A DNA stretch of 9,672 nt from assembly GCA_003487525.1 (NCBI GenBank), contig DNDT01000081.1, forward strand, positions 1-9,672, written 5' to 3'. This DNA is from Flavobacteriales bacterium (lineage in GTDB: Bacteria; Bacteroidota; Bacteroidia; Flavobacteriales_E; Vicingaceae). The notes beneath the pieces were generated by a model. It made no database searches, was not told the DNA's origin, and worked only from the letters and a program-made list of their open reading frames with translations. The position numbers and the translations under genes are program-made. This document shows, piece by piece, positions 1-6,451 of this stretch (position 1 is the first letter of the stretch; each line of letters begins with the position of its first letter).

Positions 1-839
1 AATGTATGAATTTCATCAATTACAATAATAACAGCAGAATCATTTTGAGCTTCTTCTACAATTCGTTTTAATCGTTCTTCAAATTCACCTTTGTATTTTG
101 CACCGGCAATCAGTGCGCCCATGTCAAGCGAATAAATCCGCTTGCTTTTCAAATTTTCCGGAATATCTCCTCCGATGATCCGATGAGCCAAACCTTCTGC
201 TATAGCCGTTTTTCCAACACCCGGTTCACCGATGAGAATGGGATTGTTTTTGGTCCTTCTGGATAATATTTGTAAAACTCGTCGTATTTCGTCATCGCGA
301 CCTATAACCGGATCGAGTTTCCCGTCGCTTGCCAACTGATTTAAATTTCTGGCGTAAGTATCCAGAGACTGGTAGGTGTCTTCCTGACTGGCTGAGGTGA
401 CTCGCTCACCACCTCTTAATTCCTTGATGGCTGTAAGCAAGGTTTTTTCGTCTATTCCGGAATCCTTCAACATTTGGGAAACGGCGCTTTTACTCTTTAA
501 AATACCGATTAACAAGTGTTCAATTGAAACATACTCGTCCTTGAATTCCTTAATGGCCAACATGGCTTTCTGAATAACCTCATTGGATTCTTTCGAAAGA
601 TATATTTCTCCTCCACTGATTTTCGGATAGGACCTAAGGATACTATCCAGCGTTTCTTCTATCCTGGCGGCATTAACCCCAAGTTTCTTGAAAATATACG
701 GAGCTACATTTTGGTCTGTCTCCAGAATACCTTTCATCATATGGCCAGCCTCTATAGCCTGATTGCCTAACTGCATGGCAATTTGCTGGGCTCGCTGGAT
801 GGCGTCCTGGGATTTGATGGTAAATTGATTCAGATTCAT
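1..839 (-). CDS. clpB: ATP-dependent chaperone ClpB, N-terminal part (cut by window edge)
   Basis: Translation from the ATG at 839 down to base 1 gives 279 residues in one open frame and continues past the edge. ClpB is a cytoplasmic hexameric AAA+ disaggregase that threads aggregated protein through its pore together with DnaK. The N-terminal Clp repeat domain covers about residues 1-145, with both repeats present (around [11 protein letters not shown] and IEHLLIGIL). NBD1 follows: [20 protein letters not shown] at about 162-181, Walker A GEPGVGKT at 204-211, pore loop [11 protein letters not shown] from 247, and Walker B VIIVIDE at 270-276. The start fits because the Clp repeat begins within ten residues, as is usual for ClpB. 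The middle domain and NBD2 lie outside the window; their coiled coil would separate ClpB from ClpA/ClpC, but the NBD1 and linker wording is ClpB-like. It has its own 123-base upstream gap, so it is probably transcribed separately from the secreted protein gene before it. Confidence 0.95.
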   Translation of the reverse strand, partial: MNLNQFTIKSQDAIQRAQQIAMQLGNQAIEAGHMMKGILETDQNVAPYIFKKLGVNAARIEETLDSILRSYPKISGGEIYLSKESNEVIQKAMLAIKEFKDEYVSIEHLLIGILKSKSAVSQMLKDSGIDEKTLLTAIKELRGGERVTSASQEDTYQSLDTYARNLNQLASDGKLDPVIGRDDEIRRVLQILSRRTKNNPILIGEPGVGKTAIAEGLAHRIIGGDIPENLKSKRIYSLDMGALIAGAKYKGEFEERLKRIVEEAQNDSAVIIVIDEIHT

Positions 840-962
840 TGTTTCAACGCTTTATTGATCTATAAAAAGATAGCGTCAAATACCTTACCAATAGGGCTTT
901 GAGCGAGAAACGCGCAATTTTGTCGCGTTAATCAACAGGGAAAATGACAAAATGTCTGGGGA
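840..962. other. Intergenic region between the secreted-protein gene and clpB, with inverted repeats
   Basis: This 123-base gap lies downstream of the secreted protein ending at 963 and upstream of clpB. It contains a perfect 6-bp inverted repeat, AACGCG at 909-914 and CGCGTT at 924-929, around a 9-base loop. An overlapping 8-bp inverted repeat pairs ATTTTGTC (917-924) with GACAAAAT (946-953). A small palindrome, GACAAAATGTC, is at 946-956. On the minus strand the GC stem is followed by TTTCTCGC rather than a clean T-run, so it is a poor intrinsic terminator. It could be a weak terminator for the upstream gene or an operator for clpB. It does not resemble the CIRCE heat-shock operator. Confidence 0.4.
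865..872 (-). promoter_or_regulatory. Possible Bacteroidota -7 element upstream of clpB
   Basis: The minus strand reads TATCTTTT here, one mismatch from the Bacteroidota -7 consensus TAnnTTTG. It lies 25 bases before the clpB ATG, leaving a short leader of roughly 20 bases. I do not see a convincing TTTG -33 element at the expected 19-21 base spacing, so this is only a candidate. Confidence 0.25.
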
Positions 963-2009
963 TCAGTCTATTGTGAACTTATTAGTGTGAAGAAGCCTTC
1001 CCGTATCATCCGTGATGTCAATGATGTACAAACCCGGATTGAGATGCGAAACATTAATATATGACGCACCTTCAGTTCTAAGCGAGTTATTCAAATACAC
1101 CTGCTGCCCCAGACTATTGTGTATTCTGACTTGAATTTTTTCGGAACCCAAGGGATTTTCAATGGTCAGTTTGTCGTCGTAAAAAAAGGACCTGTATTTA
1201 TCGGCATTATAATCCGAAATACCCGTAAAATCCCAGGCGTAGAAGGTTTGGCAGTATTGGTTGTTATTCGGGTTTAGATCGTCTCCATTCAAAATTTCCA
1301 TGCAAATATTAAAGGGCCCCGGAGTGCTTTGAACTGTAGAAAGTCCGCCCTTCATGGTAATGTATAAAATTGCACCGGGGTCAAGTTCTGACGTGACGTT
1401 TCCGGCAAAAGTCCTGTTCTTGCCGTACATTGTAGTCCTGATCAATACGGAGTAATCCTTAGGCATGGTAACGTCTCCAACGTTTTTAACATACCCCTGC
1501 ATTTCAACCAGCTTCGTGCCAATTTCAAAATTACTGTCCGCTATAACCGGATCCACTATTTTCACAAATACAGGGCTGAAATCTATGTAATTATCGAGTG
1601 AAAACTCCAGTACCACGCATAGCGTGTCATTTGTAGCATCAATATCCCCCGGTAGTTTGGAGACTATGCATATTTCGACACTTGGATTGGCACTTGCTAT
1701 GGTCAATCCCGGGATGGTCACTTCAAGGCTGTCACCGGCGTTGAAGGTTCCGGTTCCGCTCACTCCTTCGGTGCGCCAGTATTGCTTGTCATACAGAAAG
1801 TCAAATTTCAAGTTGCTGTAGGGAATGGCATTGTTTCCGAAATTCAATATCGTAAACTGGAAATTGTAGGTGAATTGTAAATGTACCCGCATGTTGCTTT
1901 CTGGGTAGATCATTCTTGACATGGCAATATCATCTTGCGCCGAGGCTGAAGCACCTGCAAGGAACAGCATAGACACGCCTAAAATCAGTTGACGTATAGA
2001 ACTTTTCAT
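963..2009 (-). CDS. Secreted protein with two Ig/CARDB-like repeats and a T9SS type A sorting domain (paralogue 1)
   Basis: The product is 348 residues from the ATG at 2009. The frame is open to 2072, but that extension reads through the terminator hairpin and would bury the signal peptide, so I chose the internal ATG. Residues 1-24 are a signal peptide (MKSS, hydrophobic core, ASA|Q cleavage). Two beta-rich repeats follow, about 27-138 and 145-260, each ending in a Cys-x16-Cys hairpin with a D/N-rich loop (C114/C131 and C236/C253). These resemble the CARDB/Ig-like folds common in secreted Bacteroidota proteins. From about 263 (TGISD linker) to the end is a Por-secretion C-terminal domain with LGQQVY and LNPGLYII motifs, which directs the protein across the outer membrane through the type IX system; the domain is usually cleaved and the protein attached to the cell surface or released. 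The ligand or function is unknown. The gene next to it is a paralogue with the same architecture. Confidence 0.85.
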   Translation of the reverse strand: MKSSIRQLILGVSMLFLAGASASAQDDIAMSRMIYPESNMRVHLQFTYNFQFTILNFGNNAIPYSNLKFDFLYDKQYWRTEGVSGTGTFNAGDSLEVTIPGLTIASANPSVEICIVSKLPGDIDATNDTLCVVLEFSLDNYIDFSPVFVKIVDPVIADSNFEIGTKLVEMQGYVKNVGDVTMPKDYSVLIRTTMYGKNRTFAGNVTSELDPGAILYITMKGGLSTVQSTPGPFNICMEILNGDDLNPNNNQYCQTFYAWDFTGISDYNADKYRSFFYDDKLTIENPLGSEKIQVRIHNSLGQQVYLNNSLRTEGASYINVSHLNPGLYIIDITDDTGRLLHTNKFTID

Positions 2010-2020
2010 ATGGATAAATG

Positions 2021-2060
2021 TAAACAAAAAAAAATCGCTCCGTATGCACAGAGCGATTTT
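2021..2060 (-). terminator. Intrinsic terminator between the two T9SS cargo genes
   Basis: On the minus strand a perfect 10-bp stem AAAATCGCTC / GAGCGATTTT (2051-2060 and 2031-2040) with a 10-base loop runs straight into a T-tract (TTTTTTTTTG overall). This is a textbook rho-independent terminator 28 bases after the stop of the upstream paralogue (2088). Its T-tract ends only about 13 bases before the ATG of the downstream paralogue at 2009, which leaves little room for a separate promoter. The hairpin would also be T-rich on the plus strand, but no plus-strand gene ends here. Confidence 0.85.
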
Positions 2061-2087
2061 CGTTTTTCTCACTGAGACTCTTTTTCG

Positions 2088-3188
2088 CTATTCAACGACA
2101 AAACGAGTTTTTTCGGTCAGGCCATTTTCATTGGTGACAATGGCAACGTAAACTCCGGAATTTAATTTTGACAAGTTGACTTCATGGATGTCATTTCCGT
2201 TTGACGAGAAAGTTTCGGAGTGGACCATTTGACCACTGATAGAAATTACCTTCAGATCGACTGAGCTGACAGCCTTATCCATCATGTTAATAAAGAGCCT
2301 TCCGTTCGTGTAATTTATGGTAACATCTTGCTCTTCTACATCTGAAATGCCGGTGTAATCTCTAACATGGAACGTGCTGCACGACTTGTCGTTGTTGTGA
2401 TTAATGTCATCGGATACAGGAACAAGTTCAATACAAACATCAAATGAAGTTTTTCCTGAAGGAAGACTTAATCCGGCAATGGAATACTTGGCAGATCCTC
2501 CGGGACCCAGAGGATTGGTAAGGGTGCCTTTGTAAGGTCCTGAGCTTACGCCATCCATTGTTGCCATTACGTTAAATTCTATTCCACTCGGGATGCCATT
2601 ATTCACATCCGTGTTACCAAGATTGAACCATACCTTGTCCAAAAACATGCTGGGCTCAACGGTATCCCCGTTTGCAAATTCCGTAAAAATGTCAGAAATC
2701 AATACATCAGAAATACTCATGTCATAGGTAAACGGATTATTGTCTCCGGAGTAATTTACAACCACACAGGATTGGTCGTTACTTGTATTTGCATCGATCA
2801 TGACACCGTTTTTCCAAATACGTGTTTGTGCACAAACGGAAACAGGGCCGGCGCTAATACCGAGCGTTCCCCAATTTAAATTTGTTGCGCCACCGGTTGT
2901 TTCAGAAGCTCCAACACCAAATGCAGTGCTCATGTTTCTGTAAAAAGTCTGTCTTTTTATTTGGTCAACATGAATTTCCATTGTGAATGAATCGACAACG
3001 GTATTTGATATTGCAGCACCAAAATTCTGCCTGGTATATTGAATTTGCATTGGTACATTTGGGTATACAGGCATGTTTGTAAATACGTTAGGTAGACCAG
3101 TAACACCCACGTCATAAGTTTGCGCTTCAATCGTATAGGTAAAAGCAGCGAAAACCAACCCACTTATTAAAAGAGTAATTTTTTTCAT
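2088..3188 (-). CDS. Secreted protein with two Ig/CARDB-like repeats and a T9SS type A sorting domain (paralogue 2)
   Basis: The product is 366 residues from the ATG at 3188. The frame stays open to 3290, but that extension is AT-rich intergenic sequence, whereas MKKITLLISG starts a clean signal peptide (cleavage near IEA|Q, residues 21-23). Two beta-rich repeats cover about 25-147 and 155-277. Each ends in a cysteine pair around a D/N-rich loop: C119/C141 with DANTSND, and C252/C270 with DINHNND. These are the only cysteines in the mature protein, so two disulfides are likely outside the cell. A TGISD linker at 279-283 leads to the T9SS C-terminal domain (about 289-366), with SISGQMV and LNSGVYVAI motifs and a basic end (KTRFVVE). 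The whole layout matches the neighbouring paralogue, and the segment before the sorting domain aligns best (DD-N--NN--C-TF---D-TGISD). The function is not recognisable; adhesion or matrix roles are possible. Transcription likely starts in the divergent gap and ends at the hairpin at 2021-2060. Confidence 0.87.
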   Translation of the reverse strand: MKKITLLISGLVFAAFTYTIEAQTYDVGVTGLPNVFTNMPVYPNVPMQIQYTRQNFGAAISNTVVDSFTMEIHVDQIKRQTFYRNMSTAFGVGASETTGGATNLNWGTLGISAGPVSVCAQTRIWKNGVMIDANTSNDQSCVVVNYSGDNNPFTYDMSISDVLISDIFTEFANGDTVEPSMFLDKVWFNLGNTDVNNGIPSGIEFNVMATMDGVSSGPYKGTLTNPLGPGGSAKYSIAGLSLPSGKTSFDVCIELVPVSDDINHNNDKSCSTFHVRDYTGISDVEEQDVTINYTNGRLFINMMDKAVSSVDLKVISISGQMVHSETFSSNGNDIHEVNLSKLNSGVYVAIVTNENGLTEKTRFVVE

Positions 3189-3301
3189 GTGTTTAAATTT
3201 ATTATAGCATAAGTATCTTGGGGTAAAACTAATTAATAAATGATTTGAGAAATCAAGAATTTGGATTTTCTTTAACCTAAATAAGATCAATTGTTTGTAT
3301 T
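3189..3301. promoter_or_regulatory. Divergent promoter region of the T9SS cargo gene and the sugar kinase gene
   Basis: This AT-rich gap of 113 bases separates two divergently read genes and must hold both promoters. On the minus strand TGCTATAAT (from 3209 down to 3201) looks like an extended -10 of the general sigma-70 type, and the self-complementary TAAATTTA at 3194-3201 is one base off the Bacteroidota TAnnTTTG element. Both lie close to the ATG at 3188, which would give a very short leader. I find no consensus promoter for the plus-strand gene. Confidence 0.4.
3241..3255. repeat. Perfect palindrome TGATTT-GAG-AAATCA
   Basis: A 6-bp inverted repeat with a 3-base spacer lies about midway between the two divergent start codons (52 bases from 3188 and 46 from 3302). 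The size and placement suit a dimeric regulator controlling one or both genes, but a 6-bp palindrome in AT-rich DNA can arise by chance. Confidence 0.3.
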
Positions 3302-4150
3302 ATGGCATTCCTGATTGCTGACAGCGGTTCTACCAAAACCCATTGGATACTGGTAGAAAATGGGATTTCCGTGAAGGAGTATACGGGTGATGGAATGAAT
3401 GCCTACGTGTATTCCGATGATCAAATAGTAAGCGCCATTCAACGTGCCCGGAGTGAATTCATAAAAGAAATTAGCACTTCCAATCTGTTTTTTTACGGAG
3501 CAGGCTGCTCGACCCGGGAGAATAAAAACAGAATGCATAAGTTGTTTGAATTGGGCGGTTTTTCACCAGAGGCAGTTGTTGTGGAGCACGACCTGATGGC
3601 GGCGGCCAGAGCTTTATTTAACAGGAGGGAAGGGATTGCCTGTATTCTCGGCACAGGGTCCAGCTCTTGTCATATTAAAGACGGAAATATTCAAAACCGT
3701 TTGCCTTCATTGGGTTACATCATTGGAGACGAAGGTGGTGGTTTTGATTTGGGAAGCCGTCTTTTAAAAGGTGTTCTCAAGGGTCATGCACCAAAAGCTG
3801 TGATTGAACTATTTAATGAAGAATATAATTTGATGGCTGATGAGATTATTTCTGCCTTGTATTCTTCTCCAAAGCCAAACCAATACATCGCTTCTTTTGC
3901 TCCATTTTTAAGTAAAAACATTGAGATTGATTATTGTAAAGACCTTGTCAGACAAGCACTTGAGTCATTTGTCAAGACGGATATTTTGGCCTATCAAATC
4001 AATTCACCGGTTGGATTCATTGGATCTGTGGCACATACCTTTCGTGACATTCTCAAGGAGGTCATTTCAGACAATAAACTTGAATTGGGAGGAATCATCC
4101 AAAGTCCCATGAAAGGACTTATTGAATTTCATAATGCAGGTCAGCGATAG
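3302..4150 (+). CDS. BadF/BadG/BcrA/BcrD-family sugar kinase, N-acetylglucosamine kinase-like
   Basis: The 282-residue protein belongs to the ASKHA (actin/hexokinase/Hsp70) fold kinases and has the BadF family length for Bacteroidota. The phosphate-1 loop is DSGSTKT at residues 7-13. The likely catalytic Asp is D97 in EHDLMAAARA. The phosphate-2 loop is LGTGSSS at 116-122, followed by GDEGGGFDLGSRLL from 142, and the adenosine-binding segment is GFIGSVAHTF at 238-247. Eukaryotic-type N-acetylglucosamine kinases of this family phosphorylate GlcNAc at O6 during amino-sugar salvage. That is the best guess here, but glucosamine or another amino sugar is possible and no sugar gene lies nearby to decide it. 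It is the only plus-strand gene in the window and is divergent from a T9SS cargo gene. Its 3' end overlaps the convergent tsaC by 10 bases, with no terminator between them. Confidence 0.85.
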   Translation: MAFLIADSGSTKTHWILVENGISVKEYTGDGMNAYVYSDDQIVSAIQRARSEFIKEISTSNLFFYGAGCSTRENKNRMHKLFELGGFSPEAVVVEHDLMAAARALFNRREGIACILGTGSSSCHIKDGNIQNRLPSLGYIIGDEGGGFDLGSRLLKGVLKGHAPKAVIELFNEEYNLMADEIISALYSSPKPNQYIASFAPFLSKNIEIDYCKDLVRQALESFVKTDILAYQINSPVGFIGSVAHTFRDILKEVISDNKLELGGIIQSPMKGLIEFHNAGQR

Positions 4151-4728
4151 ATCCTGATTTCTCCGTTCATGGCGACTGAAAGCAAATGACTGGCTTTTCC
4201 ACTAAGTTCCGAAGCACATTCATTCGGGAAAATATAGTCGACATTGTCGGTTATGGAATCACTGATTTCTTCAAAATGAACCGGACTGGGATCACCGCTT
4301 ATGTTGGCGGAAGTCGAAATAAGCGGTTTATTATAGTACGCTATGAAATCATGTGCAAATCCACTTTTTACCAATCTTACCGCAATGCTTCCGTCTTTCG
4401 GACTAAGATGGCCGTATCTGGCCGATGCTTTTGGATAGATAATGCTTATTGCCTCGGTGCCGTTGTCCAGAATATCCCAGACGATTGGCGGAACATCTTT
4501 GACAACCTGTTGCAACATTCGTTCGGAGGAGACAAGAACGATCATGTTTTTACTGTCCGGCCTCTTTTTTATTGCATTTATCCTTTCGACGACTTTTAAG
4601 TTTTCGGCGTCACCCCCAATTCCCCACAAGGTGTCCGAAGGGTAAAGTACAACCCCATCATTTTTAAGCACCTGACAAGCACCCTTAATTTCCCGATCGA
4701 AGGCGCGCTCAGTTCGTTCTCTTTTCAA
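4141..4728 (-). CDS. tsaC: L-threonylcarbamoyladenylate synthase (TsaC/Sua5/YrdC family)
   Basis: The 195-residue enzyme makes threonylcarbamoyl-AMP from threonine, bicarbonate and ATP, the first step of the essential t6A37 modification of ANN-decoding tRNAs. The YrdC fold is clear: YPSDTLWGIGGD at 29-40, IKKRPDSKNM at 53-62, GSIAVRLV at 113-120 and the nucleotide-binding STSANISGDPSP at 138-149. At 195 residues it is the short, single-domain TsaC form without the Sua5 C-terminal domain. The start is TTG at 4728. In this frame the nearest upstream stop is TAA (4759-4761), no ATG or GTG lies between, and the first internal Met is residue 62, after the active-site motif. The start lies inside the preceding 44-codon gene (20-base overlap), suggesting translational coupling. 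The gene is last in the directon and overlaps the convergent kinase gene. Confidence 0.93.
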   Translation of the reverse strand: MKRERTERAFDREIKGACQVLKNDGVVLYPSDTLWGIGGDAENLKVVERINAIKKRPDSKNMIVLVSSERMLQQVVKDVPPIVWDILDNGTEAISIIYPKASARYGHLSPKDGSIAVRLVKSGFAHDFIAYYNKPLISTSANISGDPSPVHFEEISDSITDNVDYIFPNECASELSGKASHLLSVAMNGEIRIYR

Positions 4729-4843
4729 AATTTTCAGACTTTTTATCCCTGTATCTCTTTAGGATGAGATACGCGATCACCAATACCAAAAGCAGGCCTC
4801 CAAAAGGAATCATCAGTAGCAGGGAAATCGCGTAATATGACAT
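4709..4843 (-). CDS. Small single-span membrane protein (44 aa), coupled to the YbjQ-family gene
   Basis: An ATG at 4843 opens 44 codons ending in TGA at 4709-4711. The start overlaps the stop of the upstream YbjQ-family gene as TAATG, a classic termination-reinitiation arrangement. Residues about 5-28 (AISLLLMIPFGGLLLVLVIA and onward) form one uninterrupted hydrophobic helix with a Pro-Phe-Gly-Gly kink. The tail is strongly charged and mostly basic (KRYRDKKSENFEKRTN). By the positive-inside rule the N-terminus should face the periplasm and the tail the cytoplasm. There is no lipobox and no signal-peptidase site. Its end overlaps the tsaC start by 20 bases in another frame. I do not recognise a family. 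The coupling suggests it works with the YbjQ protein, perhaps as a membrane anchor, or serves to pass ribosomes on to tsaC. Support comes from start context, hydrophobicity and exact gene packing, not from homology. Confidence 0.7.
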   Translation of the reverse strand: MSYYAISLLLMIPFGGLLLVLVIAYLILKRYRDKKSENFEKRTN

Positions 4844-5157
4844 TAGGCCAAACGCACGGCAGTTCCATAGGCAAGAATTTCCGAAGACCCTTGCATAACT
4901 GCAGATGTGGTAAACCTGACATTGATAATTGCATCTGCACCCAGACGCTTGGCGTCGTCTGTCATTCGTTTGAGGGCTTGTTCCCGTGAATCCGCCAATA
5001 ATTTGGTATACTCGGATATTTCACCTCCAATAATATTTTTCAAACCGGCAAAGAAGTCACGGCCAAAATTACGGGCACGGACCGTGCTACCTCTGACAAG
5101 ACCCAGGTTTTCACTAATTGTTCTACCATGAACGGTTTCTGTATTTGTAATGATCAT
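4843..5157 (-). CDS. YbjQ/UPF0145-family putative heavy-metal-binding domain protein
   Basis: The 104-residue protein is a complete YbjQ (DUF74, PF01906) domain and nothing else. Family hallmarks are visible: TVHGRTISENLGLVRGSTV from residue 8, RDFFAGLKNIIGGE at 33-46, EYTKLLADSREQALKRM at 49-65, and GADAIINVRF at 73-82. Members form pentameric rings; the 'heavy-metal-binding' name rests on structural inference and the biochemical role is unsettled. This copy has no cysteine and only one histidine (H10), so simple thiol metal binding is unlikely. The ATG at 5157 lies 5 bases after the rarA stop, and its TAA stop overlaps the ATG of the small membrane protein. The gene therefore sits inside a run of coupled genes. 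Confidence 0.9.
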   Translation of the reverse strand: MIITNTETVHGRTISENLGLVRGSTVRARNFGRDFFAGLKNIIGGEISEYTKLLADSREQALKRMTDDAKRLGADAIINVRFTTSAVMQGSSEILAYGTAVRLA

Positions 5158-5162
5158 CTTTT

Positions 5163-6437
5163 CTATTTGTATTTATTCCACCGCAATTTTAAGAATTCTT
5201 TCATCTGGTTTTCCTTGGGATTCTCACCCGGGTGGTAAAAGGTGAGCTTTTCAATGGAATCAGGCAGGTATTGTTGGTCGATAAAATTCTGGTCAAACTG
5301 ATGGGCATATTTGTACTCCTTTCCGTAACCCAGATCTTTCATAAGTTTTGTCGGTGCATTTCTCAGGTGAAGGGGGATGGGCAAATCACCGCTCTTGCCG
5401 ACTTCTGCCAATGCCTCTTCGATTGCCATGTAGGCACTGTTGCTTTTGGCGCTGTTGGCCAGGTAGATGGCTGTTTCCGACAAGATGATGCGGGACTCCG
5501 GCCAACCTATTTTCTCAACGGCCTGAAAACATGAATTTGCAATGGCCAGGGCAGAAGGATTGGCCAGGCCAATGTCTTCGGCAGCCAAAATAATCAACCG
5601 TCTGGCAATGAATTTTGGATCCTCGCCACCTTCAACCATTCTCGCAAGCCAGTACACGGCTGCATCGGGGTCAGATCCCCGGATGGATTTAATGAAGGCG
5701 GAAATGATGTCGTAGTGGTATTCCCCCAGTTTGTCATAGGCGGATATGTGTTTTTGCGCAATTTCCATCACCAGCTTGTCGGTAATGGAAACACGTCCGT
5801 CTTTTTCTCCATGTACGCAAACCATTTCCAGGAGATTCAGCAGTTTCCGGGCGTCTCCTCCGGACAAAACAATAAGCTGCTGATCTTCTTTGACCGTGAT
5901 TTTTAATTTGCCAAGCACCACGTCCGTTTTGATGGCATGATCCGCCAGGTACTTCAGGTCTTTCTTTTCGAGGGCCTTTAAGGTGTATACCTGACATCTG
6001 GACAACAAGGCAGAGATGACTTCAAATGACGGGTTTTCGGTAGTCGCTCCAATCAGGGTGATGATTCCTTTTTCGACCGCACCCAGCAACGAATCCTGCT
6101 GCGATTTGCTAAAACGATGAATTTCATCGATGAACAATATAGGACTGCCATTCCCGAACAATCCTTGTCGTGTCGATTTCTCGATTACGTCTCGGATATC
6201 CTTAACACCACTGTTTATGGCGCTTAATGAGAAAAAAGATCGTTTGCAGGAGTCTGCGATAAGGTTGGCAAGGGTCGTTTTTCCCACACCGGGTGGCCCC
6301 CAAAAGATCAAGGATGGAACCATACCCTTGTCGAGAAGCTTTTTTAACGGGGCTTCCTTTCCGGTCAGGTGCTCCTGACCGATGTATTCTTCAAACTTCT
6401 TCGGCCTGATCCGTTCGGCCAGTGGGACCTTGTTCAA
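5163..6437 (-). CDS. rarA: Replication-associated recombination protein A (RarA/MgsA, WRNIP1 family AAA+ ATPase)
   Basis: The 424-residue protein is full length for RarA, a tetrameric AAA+ ATPase related to clamp loaders that acts at stalled replication forks with SSB. In order: PLAERIRPKKFEEYIGQEHL at 5-24, Walker A GPPGVGKT at 47-54, Walker B LFIDEIHRF at 101-109, sensor 1 ATTENPSFE at 131-139, the Arg finger R147 in SALLSRC, and the MgsA C-terminal tetramerisation region from about 250 (GGEDPKFIARRLIILAAEDIG, then LRNAPTKLMKDLGYGKEYKY; each run split here to its core). The start is TTG at 6437: an in-frame TAA sits directly before it, and the conserved PLAERIRP motif begins at residue 5, so no other usual start codon fits. 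It begins 14 bases after the formate dehydrogenase gene with no hairpin between, and ends 5 bases before the YbjQ gene. Confidence 0.95.
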   Translation of the reverse strand: MNKVPLAERIRPKKFEEYIGQEHLTGKEAPLKKLLDKGMVPSLIFWGPPGVGKTTLANLIADSCKRSFFSLSAINSGVKDIRDVIEKSTRQGLFGNGSPILFIDEIHRFSKSQQDSLLGAVEKGIITLIGATTENPSFEVISALLSRCQVYTLKALEKKDLKYLADHAIKTDVVLGKLKITVKEDQQLIVLSGGDARKLLNLLEMVCVHGEKDGRVSITDKLVMEIAQKHISAYDKLGEYHYDIISAFIKSIRGSDPDAAVYWLARMVEGGEDPKFIARRLIILAAEDIGLANPSALAIANSCFQAVEKIGWPESRIILSETAIYLANSAKSNSAYMAIEEALAEVGKSGDLPIPLHLRNAPTKLMKDLGYGKEYKYAHQFDQNFIDQQYLPDSIEKLTFYHPGENPKENQMKEFLKLRWNKYK

Positions 6438-6451
6438 TTAGAGTTAATCAT

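Noticed and set aside
2010..2072. N-terminal extension of the first T9SS protein
   Set aside because: It would translate the terminator hairpin and T-tract and bury the signal peptide; the ATG at 2009 fits.
3189..3290. N-terminal extension of the second T9SS protein
   Set aside because: It reads AT-rich intergenic sequence and would place 34 residues before a clean signal peptide; the ATG at 3188 is the better start.
3287..3538. An 83-codon minus-strand frame at the start of the sugar kinase gene
   Set aside because: It is antisense to the phosphate-1 motif region of the kinase and has no signal or family features.
4186..4599. A 137-codon plus-strand frame across tsaC
   Set aside because: It is antisense to a clear YrdC-domain protein and has no family features of its own.
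5232..5534. A 100-codon plus-strand frame
   Set aside because: It is antisense to the C-terminal domain of rarA and has no start context or recognisable family.
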